Positions 18,006 through 26,899 of a stretch of DNA of 64,000 nucleotides are shown here, in pieces. The position numbers were made by a program, and so were the translations under genes. The stretch spans positions 1-64,000 of the forward strand of contig CASDOZ010000009.1 in the NCBI GenBank assembly GCA_949282265.1, given 5' to 3'. The notes under the pieces are model-generated. The model had not been told where the DNA came from, did no database searches, and saw only the letters and a list, made by a program, of their open reading frames with translations. This DNA comes from an uncultured Bacteroidales bacterium (lineage in GTDB: Bacteria > Bacteroidota > Bacteroidia > Bacteroidales > Paludibacteraceae). Position 1 is the first letter of the stretch, and each line of letters begins with the position of its first letter.

Positions 18006-20765
18006 ATGAAACGTTGTTTTTGGATAGGGTGTTTTTTTCTGGCAAGCTTGATGCAAGTTTGGGCATTGTCTCCTAAACGTGAATTTCGGGCTTCGTGGGT
18101 GGTTACGGTGTGGCGGAATGATTGGCCGGAAACCGTGATAACAGGCACAGGAAGTGTTCGTGAAGCGAATATCGCCAAGCAGAAACAAGAGCTGGTAGCA
18201 ATTTTTGATTCCTTGAAAGCGGCCGGCATGAATGCGGTTTTTTTCCAGGTGCGCAGCATGTCGGATGCCATGTATAAATCATCGTATGAGCCTTGGAGTA
18301 GCTTTCTGACCAACACACGTGGTGAAGATCCGGGCTATGACCCGTTGGCTTATGCCGTGACCGAAGCACATCGGCGAGGTCTTGAATTGCATGCCTGGGT
18401 GAATCCTTATCGTTATTCAACTTCTTCGGGTACACATGGAAATTTGGCAACGGATTATTCCAATACACATCCCGATTGGTTAATGGCGAATCCGAAAAAT
18501 GCTTATGAAAAAATCCTGAATCCGGGTGTGCCTGAGGTTATCCAACGCATAACTGACATTGTGGCGGAGATTGTCCATGACTATGATGTCGATGGGATTG
18601 TCTTTGACGACTATTTCTATATCAATGGCGGGACGGATGATGAATCTGACCAAACGCAATATGAGTTGTACAATCCAGATAGTTTGTCGCGTGCCGACTG
18701 GCGCCGGCAGAACGTAAACAAAATGGTCAGAAGTGTTTACGATACGATCCAAGCATTGAAGCCTTATGTCAAGTTTGGTATCAGCCCGGCGGGCGTGGCT
18801 GCTTCAGATGCAAGTGTGGCTGCCAAATATGATGTTTCGCCTTCGCCGGGTTCCGACTGGCAATATAATGGCATTTATTCCGACCCTTTGGCATGGCTGA
18901 GTGAAGGTACAATTGATTATATCTCACCGCAGATTTATTGGACCATAGGTTCCGCCAATGATTATGCGGGTTTATGCACATGGTGGTCGGGCGTAGCCAA
19001 CAAATTTGGAAAACATTTTTATTCGAGCCATTCCTTGTCCGCTATGACAGCGGGTGGCTTGCCCGAGAATATGACGGTGGCAGAGGAGCGTGTTGCCGTT
19101 TCTGCATTGTCCGGCATAGAGCAATGTGCCTTGCTGGATAATCAGGACAAACCCCAGAAACGTATGACAACCCGGTTTTACGGGACAGAAATTGGTGCAC
19201 AGGTGGCATGCAATCGTGCGGACGATTTGAACGGTGCTCCCGGAAGTGTGTTTTATTCAAATTCAAAAGTTGTCAATACCGACGGATTTATTGCTTATTT
19301 GAGGAATCATGTTTTTACCGAGAACGCTTTGACGCCGGTGATAGGTTGGAAAGAAACTACATTGCCCGCACCGGTAACGAATCTTGTAGATGAAGGCGGT
19401 GGCTTGTCATGGCAATCCGATGATGTGAATGTACGCTATGCCATATACATGGTTCCTGTTGACAGTATAGGAAATCCCAGCTGTTTTGCCAGTTCGCGTT
19501 ATTTGTCAGATGTTGTTTATGAGAATGTCTATGAGTTAAAAACAGAATTGCCGGCCGGCATGACTTATGCCGTTTCTGTGGTGGATCGCTATGGTAATGA
19601 GTCCGCGCCGGTAGTTTTGGGCATGGCCGGTGGAGATGCCGAATCCGCCGATTTGCTTTATCCGGAAGACAAAGCAGAGGTCCTGATGCCGTGTGTGTTC
19701 CGTTGGAGTGCGGTGGATGGCGCAGTTGGGTATATCTGGCAGTTGTCTGAAAATCCAGATTTTGAATCGTTGGTTTGCTCGCGTGAAACGGTTGAGCCGA
19801 GTTTTTTCTCTGGTTTGCAGGCAAATTTGAAGGATGGGGTAACTTATTATTGGCGCGTATGTACACGCAAAGCCAACGCTCCGGATGCGTGGTCGGAAAC
19901 GTTTAGTTGTACCAGTAATATGTTCGGCATTCTCTATCCGCTGAATGGCGCTACAAATGTGGAAACAGAACCCGTTATTCGTTGGGACAGCATATTGCAG
20001 CCGGCCACGTATCTTTTGGAAATCGCAAGCAGTGCGGATTTTAAATTTTCCGGGTTGGTTTATACGCAGGAAACGGACAAGGCATTTGCTGTTGTACCGT
20101 CCCAGAAACTGTTGTCAGGAACAACTTATTATGCGCGTGTTACGGTGACGACAGAAAGCTATACGGCAATAAGCTCTACAACAGCGTTTACTACCATGAC
20201 GGCTGAAATTCCTGTGCCGCAGATTATTTCTCCGGTGGACAATTCTGTGGTGCAAGGTAGCAGCCTGGAAATATGTTGGCAAAAACAAAACGCGTTGGCA
20301 TTCCGGGCTGAATTGTCTTCACAGAACACTTTCCCGCCTCGTAACACGCAACTGAAAAATACGGATGCATATACTTACTGCACTGTTTTCGATGATTTGG
20401 AAGCTGGTGTTTACTATGTCCGTGTCAAAGCATTGGGCAACGATGGTTATACGGATCCTTCGGACTACATTACGGTGGAAATGCAAACGCAGACTTCTGT
20501 GCAACAAACCGTTTCAGACGGTTTCCAATGTACTTTGTGCAGGCAAGCGGATGCTTACGTGTTGTCTGTTTTACTTGCCGCACCGCAAAGGGCAACCGTC
20601 GCCTTATATGCTTTGACAGGTTCGTGTGTATGGTCAGGCAGTTTTGATTTGACTGCCGGTAAACAACATGTGCTCCTGCCTGTGGAAGGCTATGGAAATG
20701 GCATGTATATGCTCAAAGTTACTTTGGACGACACACGGTCCAGGATTTTGAAGTTTGTAAAATAA
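18006..20765 (+). CDS. GHL10-family glycoside hydrolase (DigH/YngK-like) with T9SS tail
   Basis: About 919 residues from the Met at 18006, which starts a signal peptide ending in QVWALS; an upstream Met would overlap the previous gene. Residues about 18-340 are the GHL10 (formerly DUF187/UPF0748) catalytic barrel: REFRASWVVT opens it, VDGIVFDDYFY (about 195-205) carries the conserved acidic pair, and DYISPQIYWTIGS closes it. E. coli DigH of this family cleaves peptidoglycan glycan strands lacking stem peptides. Two or more fibronectin/Ig-like domains follow (about 450-760), and the last 75 residues form a T9SS type A sorting domain ending in RILKFVK. It should therefore be exported and surface-attached or released. 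With an amidase in the same locus, denuded murein strands are a plausible substrate. Confidence 0.85.
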   Translation: MKRCFWIGCFFLASLMQVWALSPKREFRASWVVTVWRNDWPETVITGTGSVREANIAKQKQELVAIFDSLKAAGMNAVFFQVRSMSDAMYKSSYEPWSSFLTNTRGEDPGYDPLAYAVTEAHRRGLELHAWVNPYRYSTSSGTHGNLATDYSNTHPDWLMANPKNAYEKILNPGVPEVIQRITDIVAEIVHDYDVDGIVFDDYFYINGGTDDESDQTQYELYNPDSLSRADWRRQNVNKMVRSVYDTIQALKPYVKFGISPAGVAASDASVAAKYDVSPSPGSDWQYNGIYSDPLAWLSEGTIDYISPQIYWTIGSANDYAGLCTWWSGVANKFGKHFYSSHSLSAMTAGGLPENMTVAEERVAVSALSGIEQCALLDNQDKPQKRMTTRFYGTEIGAQVACNRADDLNGAPGSVFYSNSKVVNTDGFIAYLRNHVFTENALTPVIGWKETTLPAPVTNLVDEGGGLSWQSDDVNVRYAIYMVPVDSIGNPSCFASSRYLSDVVYENVYELKTELPAGMTYAVSVVDRYGNESAPVVLGMAGGDAESADLLYPEDKAEVLMPCVFRWSAVDGAVGYIWQLSENPDFESLVCSRETVEPSFFSGLQANLKDGVTYYWRVCTRKANAPDAWSETFSCTSNMFGILYPLNGATNVETEPVIRWDSILQPATYLLEIASSADFKFSGLVYTQETDKAFAVVPSQKLLSGTTYYARVTVTTESYTAISSTTAFTTMTAEIPVPQIISPVDNSVVQGSSLEICWQKQNALAFRAELSSQNTFPPRNTQLKNTDAYTYCTVFDDLEAGVYYVRVKALGNDGYTDPSDYITVEMQTQTSVQQTVSDGFQCTLCRQADAYVLSVLLAAPQRATVALYALTGSCVWSGSFDLTAGKQHVLLPVEGYGNGMYMLKVTLDDTRSRILKFVK

Positions 20766-20822
20766 AAAGGCGAATGCCTGATATGATAATCTATTTTTTT
20801 AACAACTCAAATTTTTGTTATC

Positions 20823-23354
20823 ATGAAAAAACTAACTTTTTTGATGGCGGCGTTGGCCATTAGTATGGTAACGTTCGCGCAAGGTAAGATTACCTATGAA
20901 TTGAACGGTGGTGTAACCAACGATGATGGTTGGCAGGACAAAACAGACATGTTGGAGGCTTTTGCAGTAGATTACAATGCTGTTACAGGTAAGAGTGTCT
21001 CATGGGGAGCGGATACAAAACCCGGTGATATTCAAGCGACAACTTATGATAAGATGTACGAAATCTTTGGAGATGCAACAGTTGGCACCAAATGGATATG
21101 GTTAAAAGATTATGTGATAAAAGTAGCAACGGATGCCAATCATAAAAGTCTTGCATCATTACAAGCGGGTACTAATTCGTATTGGCGTGGGGCAATAGAT
21201 GGTTTTTTTACCAACTCACAATTTGCCACAGGAGCTTGGAATGAATGTCCTGATTTTTCATCCGCAGGTTTGCCGGAAGCTTTTATCCCCACATGGAAAC
21301 ATGCTTTTGCGGGGCCGGCAGAGTATGATGGCACGGTTGACGTGACAATTCCCGACCCTTATAAGGAAGGTGAATCGTTCCTCGGATGGTACGAAAATGC
21401 AGATTTCTCCGGTGAACGTGTGACGGTAATTGCCGCCGGCAGGTCGGGCGACATTACGCTCTATGCTAAGTTTGGGGAGTATATCCCGACTTGTGAGGAA
21501 GTATGGGCACTCGGTACGGAAAATGTTGCCACCAAGACGGCTGGAACCGTTACATTCGCATCCGGCAAGAATGTTTATATCCAGGATGCCACGGCGGGTA
21601 TGTATGTCTATTTTACAGCAGCAGCACCCGAGGTGGCCGCCGGTGATTATATCGTAGTGTCCGGTACAACCGATGAATTTAACGGCCAGTTTGAATTGGC
21701 TAATGCTGTTCTGGAAAACAAGACGGCCGGAACCTTGCCGACACCACAAAGTGTAACTATTAGTGGGCTTGTAGCATCTGATTCCGCATATATGTATAAA
21801 TATGTGGCACTTACCGGAGTTAGGATTGCTAAATACTCGGATAATGACTTGTATCTGACCGATGGTATTGATACGATTCTGGTCTATGGTGTTAAAATGG
21901 ATATGGAAGCATTCCCGGTTAGAACTCGCGTAAATGCCAACCTGACTGTTTGTACTTATAATGGAACAACCCAGCTGAAAGGTTATGCGGAGAATATAAC
22001 CCTTGCTCCTTTGGCAGGAAAAGACCCGTACGCATATCCAGACAAAGGCAATTACCAATTTGAAAATAAATGGTTATTTTCCAATGTTTTGGATAACTTT
22101 GCAGCAAACAAACTGGGAACGACAGACTATGTACGTGGCATGGCCGCCAAGGATGGAATGATGTACTTTGTAGATAGGGAGAAGAAGTGTTTGGTAGTGG
22201 TAGATGGTGCTACTGGCGAGCAGTTGGAACCGATTGCATTGGCCGATAATATATTCACTTATGAACAATATGCAGGAACAGATTCGGCGACGGTAGCTAC
22301 GGCCGGAACGTTGCCATTCAACGATATCAAAATAGATGGAGCAGGCAATGTCCTGTTGGGCAACTGTATCACTTCTAATTTGGGACGCTTCCAGGTTTGG
22401 AAAATAAATTTGGAAGATGGGAGCGGAACATTGGTGATTGACACGGTTTTGGCTGAGATTTCAGATTATGCGGAGGCCAATATACGTTTTGATGCTTTCG
22501 GCGTTTATGGCGATGTGGATAATGATGCTATTATCATGGCTTCCAATGCCAATGCCATGGAAGCTTATAAATGGATCATTACTGGTGGTAAAGTTACAGA
22601 AGTTTCATTGATTGAATTTATTACGGATGGTGATGAAACTTTGAGCGCATTGGGTAATCCTGGCACAGCTCCGCAGATATTCCCGGTGGATGAGAATTAT
22701 TTCTATTTAGATGGTAATGAAACCTTACCAGTGTTGTTTGACATGGAAGGTTCCAAAGCAGATGCATTGCATGATTACCCGTCTTTGTTAAATATAAATA
22801 TGGTTATCGGTGCGGATACGGCAAAATGTTCTTTGAACAAGGGACATAATGGTTTATGTGAGTTCCAAGTTGGTGGTGACTATTTTCTTGTCATGGCGGC
22901 GACCAATACTGTAGGGACACCTGCTTCTGCTTTCGCGCTTTTCAAATACAAAGATGCGTCTAAGGCAATGGCTGACATGGAACCCCTGTGGTTCTTCCCG
23001 GAAGCCGGAATGGGTGCTTCGACTAACCAATATCGCACAGCAGTGCCAAGCGTGGAAGTAAATGGAAATGTGGCAACGATTTATGTTTATGCTGGTGAAA
23101 ATGGTTATGGCGTTTATACCATGACAGTACAGCAGACGGCTTTGAGCGAAAATCGCATCGCAGCCTTGAATATCTCACCGGAAGGCTTGTTGTCGGAAAC
23201 GGTTGCAGAAGTTCAAGTATATGCAGTAAGCGGACAATGTGTATTCGCAGCACGTAATGTAAACGCAGTTTCGGTTGCCGTACCGGGTGTATATGTAGTG
23301 AAAGCTGTACGCCAGAATGGTGAAAATGTAATCAAGAAATATATTGCGAAATAA
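20823..23354 (+). CDS. secreted DUF4623 / InlB-repeat protein with T9SS tail
   Basis: 843 residues. The signal peptide ends in SMVTFAQ. Residues about 20-215 include an InlB/Listeria-Bacteroides-type repeat (GWYENADFSGERVT, ITLYAKFGEY). Residues about 220-390 look like an OB-type domain (VYIQDATAGMYVYF), and about 400-780 resemble DUF4623, probably a beta-propeller (WLFSNVLDN, VRGMAAKDGMMYFVDR). The last 65 residues (VQVYAVSGQCVF ... VIKKYIAK) form a T9SS sorting domain. No catalytic residues are recognised, so it may bind glycan or act structurally at the surface. The gap before it is 57 bases, and a strong terminator follows it, dividing the locus. Confidence 0.7.
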   Translation: MKKLTFLMAALAISMVTFAQGKITYELNGGVTNDDGWQDKTDMLEAFAVDYNAVTGKSVSWGADTKPGDIQATTYDKMYEIFGDATVGTKWIWLKDYVIKVATDANHKSLASLQAGTNSYWRGAIDGFFTNSQFATGAWNECPDFSSAGLPEAFIPTWKHAFAGPAEYDGTVDVTIPDPYKEGESFLGWYENADFSGERVTVIAAGRSGDITLYAKFGEYIPTCEEVWALGTENVATKTAGTVTFASGKNVYIQDATAGMYVYFTAAAPEVAAGDYIVVSGTTDEFNGQFELANAVLENKTAGTLPTPQSVTISGLVASDSAYMYKYVALTGVRIAKYSDNDLYLTDGIDTILVYGVKMDMEAFPVRTRVNANLTVCTYNGTTQLKGYAENITLAPLAGKDPYAYPDKGNYQFENKWLFSNVLDNFAANKLGTTDYVRGMAAKDGMMYFVDREKKCLVVVDGATGEQLEPIALADNIFTYEQYAGTDSATVATAGTLPFNDIKIDGAGNVLLGNCITSNLGRFQVWKINLEDGSGTLVIDTVLAEISDYAEANIRFDAFGVYGDVDNDAIIMASNANAMEAYKWIITGGKVTEVSLIEFITDGDETLSALGNPGTAPQIFPVDENYFYLDGNETLPVLFDMEGSKADALHDYPSLLNINMVIGADTAKCSLNKGHNGLCEFQVGGDYFLVMAATNTVGTPASAFALFKYKDASKAMADMEPLWFFPEAGMGASTNQYRTAVPSVEVNGNVATIYVYAGENGYGVYTMTVQQTALSENRIAALNISPEGLLSETVAEVQVYAVSGQCVFAARNVNAVSVAVPGVYVVKAVRQNGENVIKKYIAK

Positions 23355-23380
23355 AACAGGCCAATAGCTTGAATTGTGTA

Positions 23381-23410
23381 AAAAGGTGGTGAGGAATCAC
23401 CACCTTTTTT
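23381..23410 (+). terminator. intrinsic terminator inside the SusCD locus
   Basis: AAAAGGTGGTGA (23381-23392) pairs with TCACCACCTTTT (23397-23408) around a GGAA loop and runs into a T-tract. It separates the first six genes from the phosphodiester glycosidase, propeller and amidase genes, which must rely on read-through or another promoter. Confidence 0.85.
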
Positions 23411-23464
23411 GCTAAAACAATTGTTGCTTTGCCGGAAATAATATGTCCTTTTTATCTTGTTCCC

Positions 23465-25912
23465 ATGAAATATAAATACATAACTACTTTTTTCTTTTTT
23501 GTCTGCTGGTCTCTGTCCGTTTTTGCCGTCCAATTGGATGGGGTAGATTATACGGTTGATACGCTGCAGCATATTCAGGTCGGACCGGGCAGCTGGTACA
23601 CGTCAATGCGTTTCATGAAAGTGAACGAGCAAACGGTTAACCGACGTCTGGATGTTTATTTCTTGCATGTCGATGCATCCAATCCGTACATCCGGTTCCA
23701 AACCGTGTTGGGACGCGATTCGATTTTGATGGGCGAAGCGCCTTCCAGCATGGCGGCACGCAAGTCAGATGCGAATAATACGTTTTTCGCGGGTACGAAT
23801 GGCGATTTTTACATAACAACGGGTTATGTCGGTTTACCTACAGGAGGAACCATGTCGGCTTCACAGTTGGCATATACGCCAAACAACGAACGTCCTGTTA
23901 CAGCAATCGATGTTGCAAACAATTTCCGAATAGGTGCCATGCAATACGAGGGGTTCGTCGTTTACGGAGAGGATACCTGCAGCATCAGCCATGTCAATCA
24001 TTTGAGGAATGAAAACGAATTGGTGCTCTATAACCGGCATAATGGCCGCGTAACCCGCACGAATGCTTACGGTACGGAAGTGCTTCTGGACCTGGTGGAG
24101 GGAGAAACATGGGGCGTGAATAAAACATTACGTGCCAGGGTCGTGAAAGTGGAGAAAAATGTGGGTTCCATGGCCATTCCTGAAAATCAGGCGGTGTTGT
24201 CCGGATACGGAGAGGCGCAAACCTATTTGGATGCCTTGGAAACGGGTGCGGAACTTACTTTGGCGTTGAGCATGACGGTTGATGGTGTTGCCGCCGCATA
24301 TACGGATGCTTTGGGCGGAGACCCGCGTGCATTGATGCTGAAAGGTGGTGTCGTGGAGAGCAATATCGATAATATTTGGAACGAATTGCATCCGCGTACG
24401 GGTTTTGGATATACCCAGAGTGGCGATACGGCTGTTTTTTGTGTAGTTGATGGGCGTGGTATGTCGGCTGGATGTACAACCAAGGTTTTAGCGGAATTAA
24501 TGCAACGTGCAGGAGCCTATACGGCCATTAATTGGGATGGTGGCGGTTCAAGTTGCATGTATGTCAAGGAGTTCGGGCAAGTCAATACGCCGAGCGATGG
24601 GACGGAACGTGCTGTCTGCAACGGATTTTTTGCTGTTGCCACAGCCCCTGAAGACAAGGAAATCGCCCAAATTGCAGCATACGAGCCGCGTTTGGAATTG
24701 CCGCGTTACGGTTTATTGAAACCTAAATTTCTGAGTTATAATCGTTATGGTTTATTGCTTGATACGGATCTTCAAGGGGTAAAACTCTCATGTGCGCCGG
24801 AAGTTGGTGAAATTCTGGAAGATGGTACTTTCTTGGCCACCGGTTCGGCAGGCGGGATAATAACGGCTACTTTTCAAGAAAATATAACCACACAAATTTC
24901 GGTGACTTTGATTTCAGATATGGATATTGCCATTCGTCTGGATTCCGTGCTGATGGATAACAGGCGTGATTATGAGATAGAAGTATTGGGTTTGGCTGGC
25001 TCGGACACATTGGATATTCTGTCCAAAGCCTTTGAGTGGGAGGTCAGGAATCCTGATGTTTGTGTGGTGGAAGACGGAGTTATACATGCCAAGAGCAATG
25101 GCAACACGTATGTTGTGGGCAGGATGAGTGCGGATGCGGAACCAGATTCTTTGAAAGTATGTGTGGAAATTCCAGAAATGACGCCATATAAATGGAGTAC
25201 GTTTGCCAGCGATGAGAATTGGAATTTGACAAGCACATCAGGATTTAATCCGCAAATAATTTGTTCGGATGGCGAACCTGCCGTACTTCATTTTACTTAC
25301 GAGGTCGGCCGTGCACCATTCCTCAAATTGGAACGTGAAACGCCTTTGTATGGCTTGCCTGATACCGTACGCCTGGAAATAAATGCTGGCAATGTTGCAT
25401 TGAAGAACGTTATTGTCGGTATGCGTGCCAATAATAGGTCAGCGAGTCAGACTGGGACATGGACGTTTACCGATATTCCGCAGCAGCAGGACGTTGTTTT
25501 GTCCATACCGATTGACCAAGTGTATGCCGATTGGCCTGATTTTGCCATTTATCCGATATGGATGAAATATATCACACTGAATCTGGATGCATCTGGCATG
25601 ACGAGCAATACGGAATACGATATTGTGCTGAATGGTTTGTCGCTGTGTTACAACGGACTGGAAATTACCTATTTGAACCCGGTACACCAATCCTCTTTAC
25701 GGGTCTATCCGAATCCTGTCGTGCAGGACATGTTGCACATAACCGGCTTTGATGCCGCGGTTGGGCAATTGTGCTTGTTCGATTTGCAGGGACGCATGGT
25801 GCTGGCACAAACGGTTATGGGACAGTCGGTAACGTTGGATTTGTCCAGTCTTTCCGCTGGTACGTATTTGCTACGTCTGGATGCTGAAACGGTGAAAATA
25901 GTAAAACCATAA
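23465..25912 (+). CDS. phosphodiester glycosidase (NAGPA/DUF2233) with T9SS tail
   Basis: About 815 residues from the Met at 23465, which begins a signal peptide ending in LSVFAV. The NAGPA domain spans about 60-400: GTNGDFY (110-116), ALGGDPRALML, HPRTGFGY and NWDGGGSS (356-363) are its conserved motifs. The human member removes GlcNAc from GlcNAc-1-phosphodiesters; bacterial members are often tied to cell-wall metabolism. Ig-like domains follow, then a T9SS type A tail containing VYPNPV and ending in VKIVKP. The protein should therefore be exported. In this locus it may remove sugars linked by phosphodiester, such as teichoic-acid or capsule linkages on murein (inference). Confidence 0.85.
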   Translation: MKYKYITTFFFFVCWSLSVFAVQLDGVDYTVDTLQHIQVGPGSWYTSMRFMKVNEQTVNRRLDVYFLHVDASNPYIRFQTVLGRDSILMGEAPSSMAARKSDANNTFFAGTNGDFYITTGYVGLPTGGTMSASQLAYTPNNERPVTAIDVANNFRIGAMQYEGFVVYGEDTCSISHVNHLRNENELVLYNRHNGRVTRTNAYGTEVLLDLVEGETWGVNKTLRARVVKVEKNVGSMAIPENQAVLSGYGEAQTYLDALETGAELTLALSMTVDGVAAAYTDALGGDPRALMLKGGVVESNIDNIWNELHPRTGFGYTQSGDTAVFCVVDGRGMSAGCTTKVLAELMQRAGAYTAINWDGGGSSCMYVKEFGQVNTPSDGTERAVCNGFFAVATAPEDKEIAQIAAYEPRLELPRYGLLKPKFLSYNRYGLLLDTDLQGVKLSCAPEVGEILEDGTFLATGSAGGIITATFQENITTQISVTLISDMDIAIRLDSVLMDNRRDYEIEVLGLAGSDTLDILSKAFEWEVRNPDVCVVEDGVIHAKSNGNTYVVGRMSADAEPDSLKVCVEIPEMTPYKWSTFASDENWNLTSTSGFNPQIICSDGEPAVLHFTYEVGRAPFLKLERETPLYGLPDTVRLEINAGNVALKNVIVGMRANNRSASQTGTWTFTDIPQQQDVVLSIPIDQVYADWPDFAIYPIWMKYITLNLDASGMTSNTEYDIVLNGLSLCYNGLEITYLNPVHQSSLRVYPNPVVQDMLHITGFDAAVGQLCLFDLQGRMVLAQTVMGQSVTLDLSSLSAGTYLLRLDAETVKIVKP

Positions 25913-25976
25913 TCGTGCTATCCATAAATATGTTCGTATTTGCAATTTCTATGTAAACCGACTAAAAATAAAGGTT

Positions 25977-26867
25977 ATGAAAAATTTTTTGATACTATGC
26001 TTATTTTTTTGTGTGTTTGCTGTTAATGCACAAAAGGTCAGTGTGTTAAGTTGTGAATTTGTCCAAAACGGGTTTTATCCTGAGTTGAATGTGGATGGAA
26101 CCCAAATGTTATTGACTTCGGAAAACTATGCGGGTTTGTCCTTGTTTGATTTGCAACAAGGGAGTTTGATACAGCTCAGCCAAGATGCGGGTGCAGGCTA
26201 TCAGCCTTTGTTCAGCGCCGATAATTCGACGGTGTTTTTCCGTTCCCGGGAAATCAGGAATGGCTATGGCTATGTGTCCGTGAAATCTTGCGCATTGTCA
26301 ACTGGTTCTATCCGGGTTTTGTTGTCGCCGCGGCGTGATGTAGGTCGTTTGGTCTCGTATGGCAACGGAGTTTTGTTCAATCAGGGAAACCAGTTGCGCA
26401 AAGCGACTTTTGGTAAAACGGCTGTTCCTGTTCCAGCGTTCGTCAGCAATGAAAATCTGGACCTGGTGCTCTACAAAGATGGGAAACGTACGGTTTTGCA
26501 TCCGTATGCGGAAGAATTGAATTACATCTGGTCTTCATTGTCGCCCGATGGGCAGAAAATATTGTTCAATACGAAATACGGGACGGCTGTTTGCGATTTG
26601 GAAGGAAATATTTTAGTGGAGCTTGGCCATTTGAATGCGCCCGTTTGGTTCAATGACAATTTGGTCGTTGGCATGTACGATGTCGATGATGGCCATGTGA
26701 TAACAGCTTCCTGTATAGCAATGGTATCGTTGGATGGCAAGCTTAACCAACGTCTTACGGATGGGGCTGAGATAGCCATGTATCCTTCCGTTTCGGCGCA
26801 AAGTGGTAAAATCGCGTTCAATACTTTGGATGGAAAAATTTATGTGATGACAGTCGCAGTAGAGTAG
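25977..26867 (+). CDS. exported WD40/TolB-like beta-propeller protein
   Basis: 296 residues. A signal peptide ends in FAVNAQ. The mature part has repeated PD40/TolB-type blades: YPELNVDGTQMLLTS, YQPLFSADNSTVFFRS, WSSLSPDGQKILFNT and MYPSVSAQSGKIAFNT. Such propellers usually bind proteins or sugars; none of the blades carries a recognisable catalytic motif. Unlike its neighbours it has no T9SS tail and no lipobox, so it probably stays in the periplasm. It sits between the phosphodiester glycosidase and the amidase with short gaps (64 and 32 bases), suggesting a shared transcript and perhaps an adaptor role. Confidence 0.7.
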   Translation: MKNFLILCLFFCVFAVNAQKVSVLSCEFVQNGFYPELNVDGTQMLLTSENYAGLSLFDLQQGSLIQLSQDAGAGYQPLFSADNSTVFFRSREIRNGYGYVSVKSCALSTGSIRVLLSPRRDVGRLVSYGNGVLFNQGNQLRKATFGKTAVPVPAFVSNENLDLVLYKDGKRTVLHPYAEELNYIWSSLSPDGQKILFNTKYGTAVCDLEGNILVELGHLNAPVWFNDNLVVGMYDVDDGHVITASCIAMVSLDGKLNQRLTDGAEIAMYPSVSAQSGKIAFNTLDGKIYVMTVAVE

Positions 26868-26899
26868 GCATGTTGTAATAATCTGATAAATATGAACCT

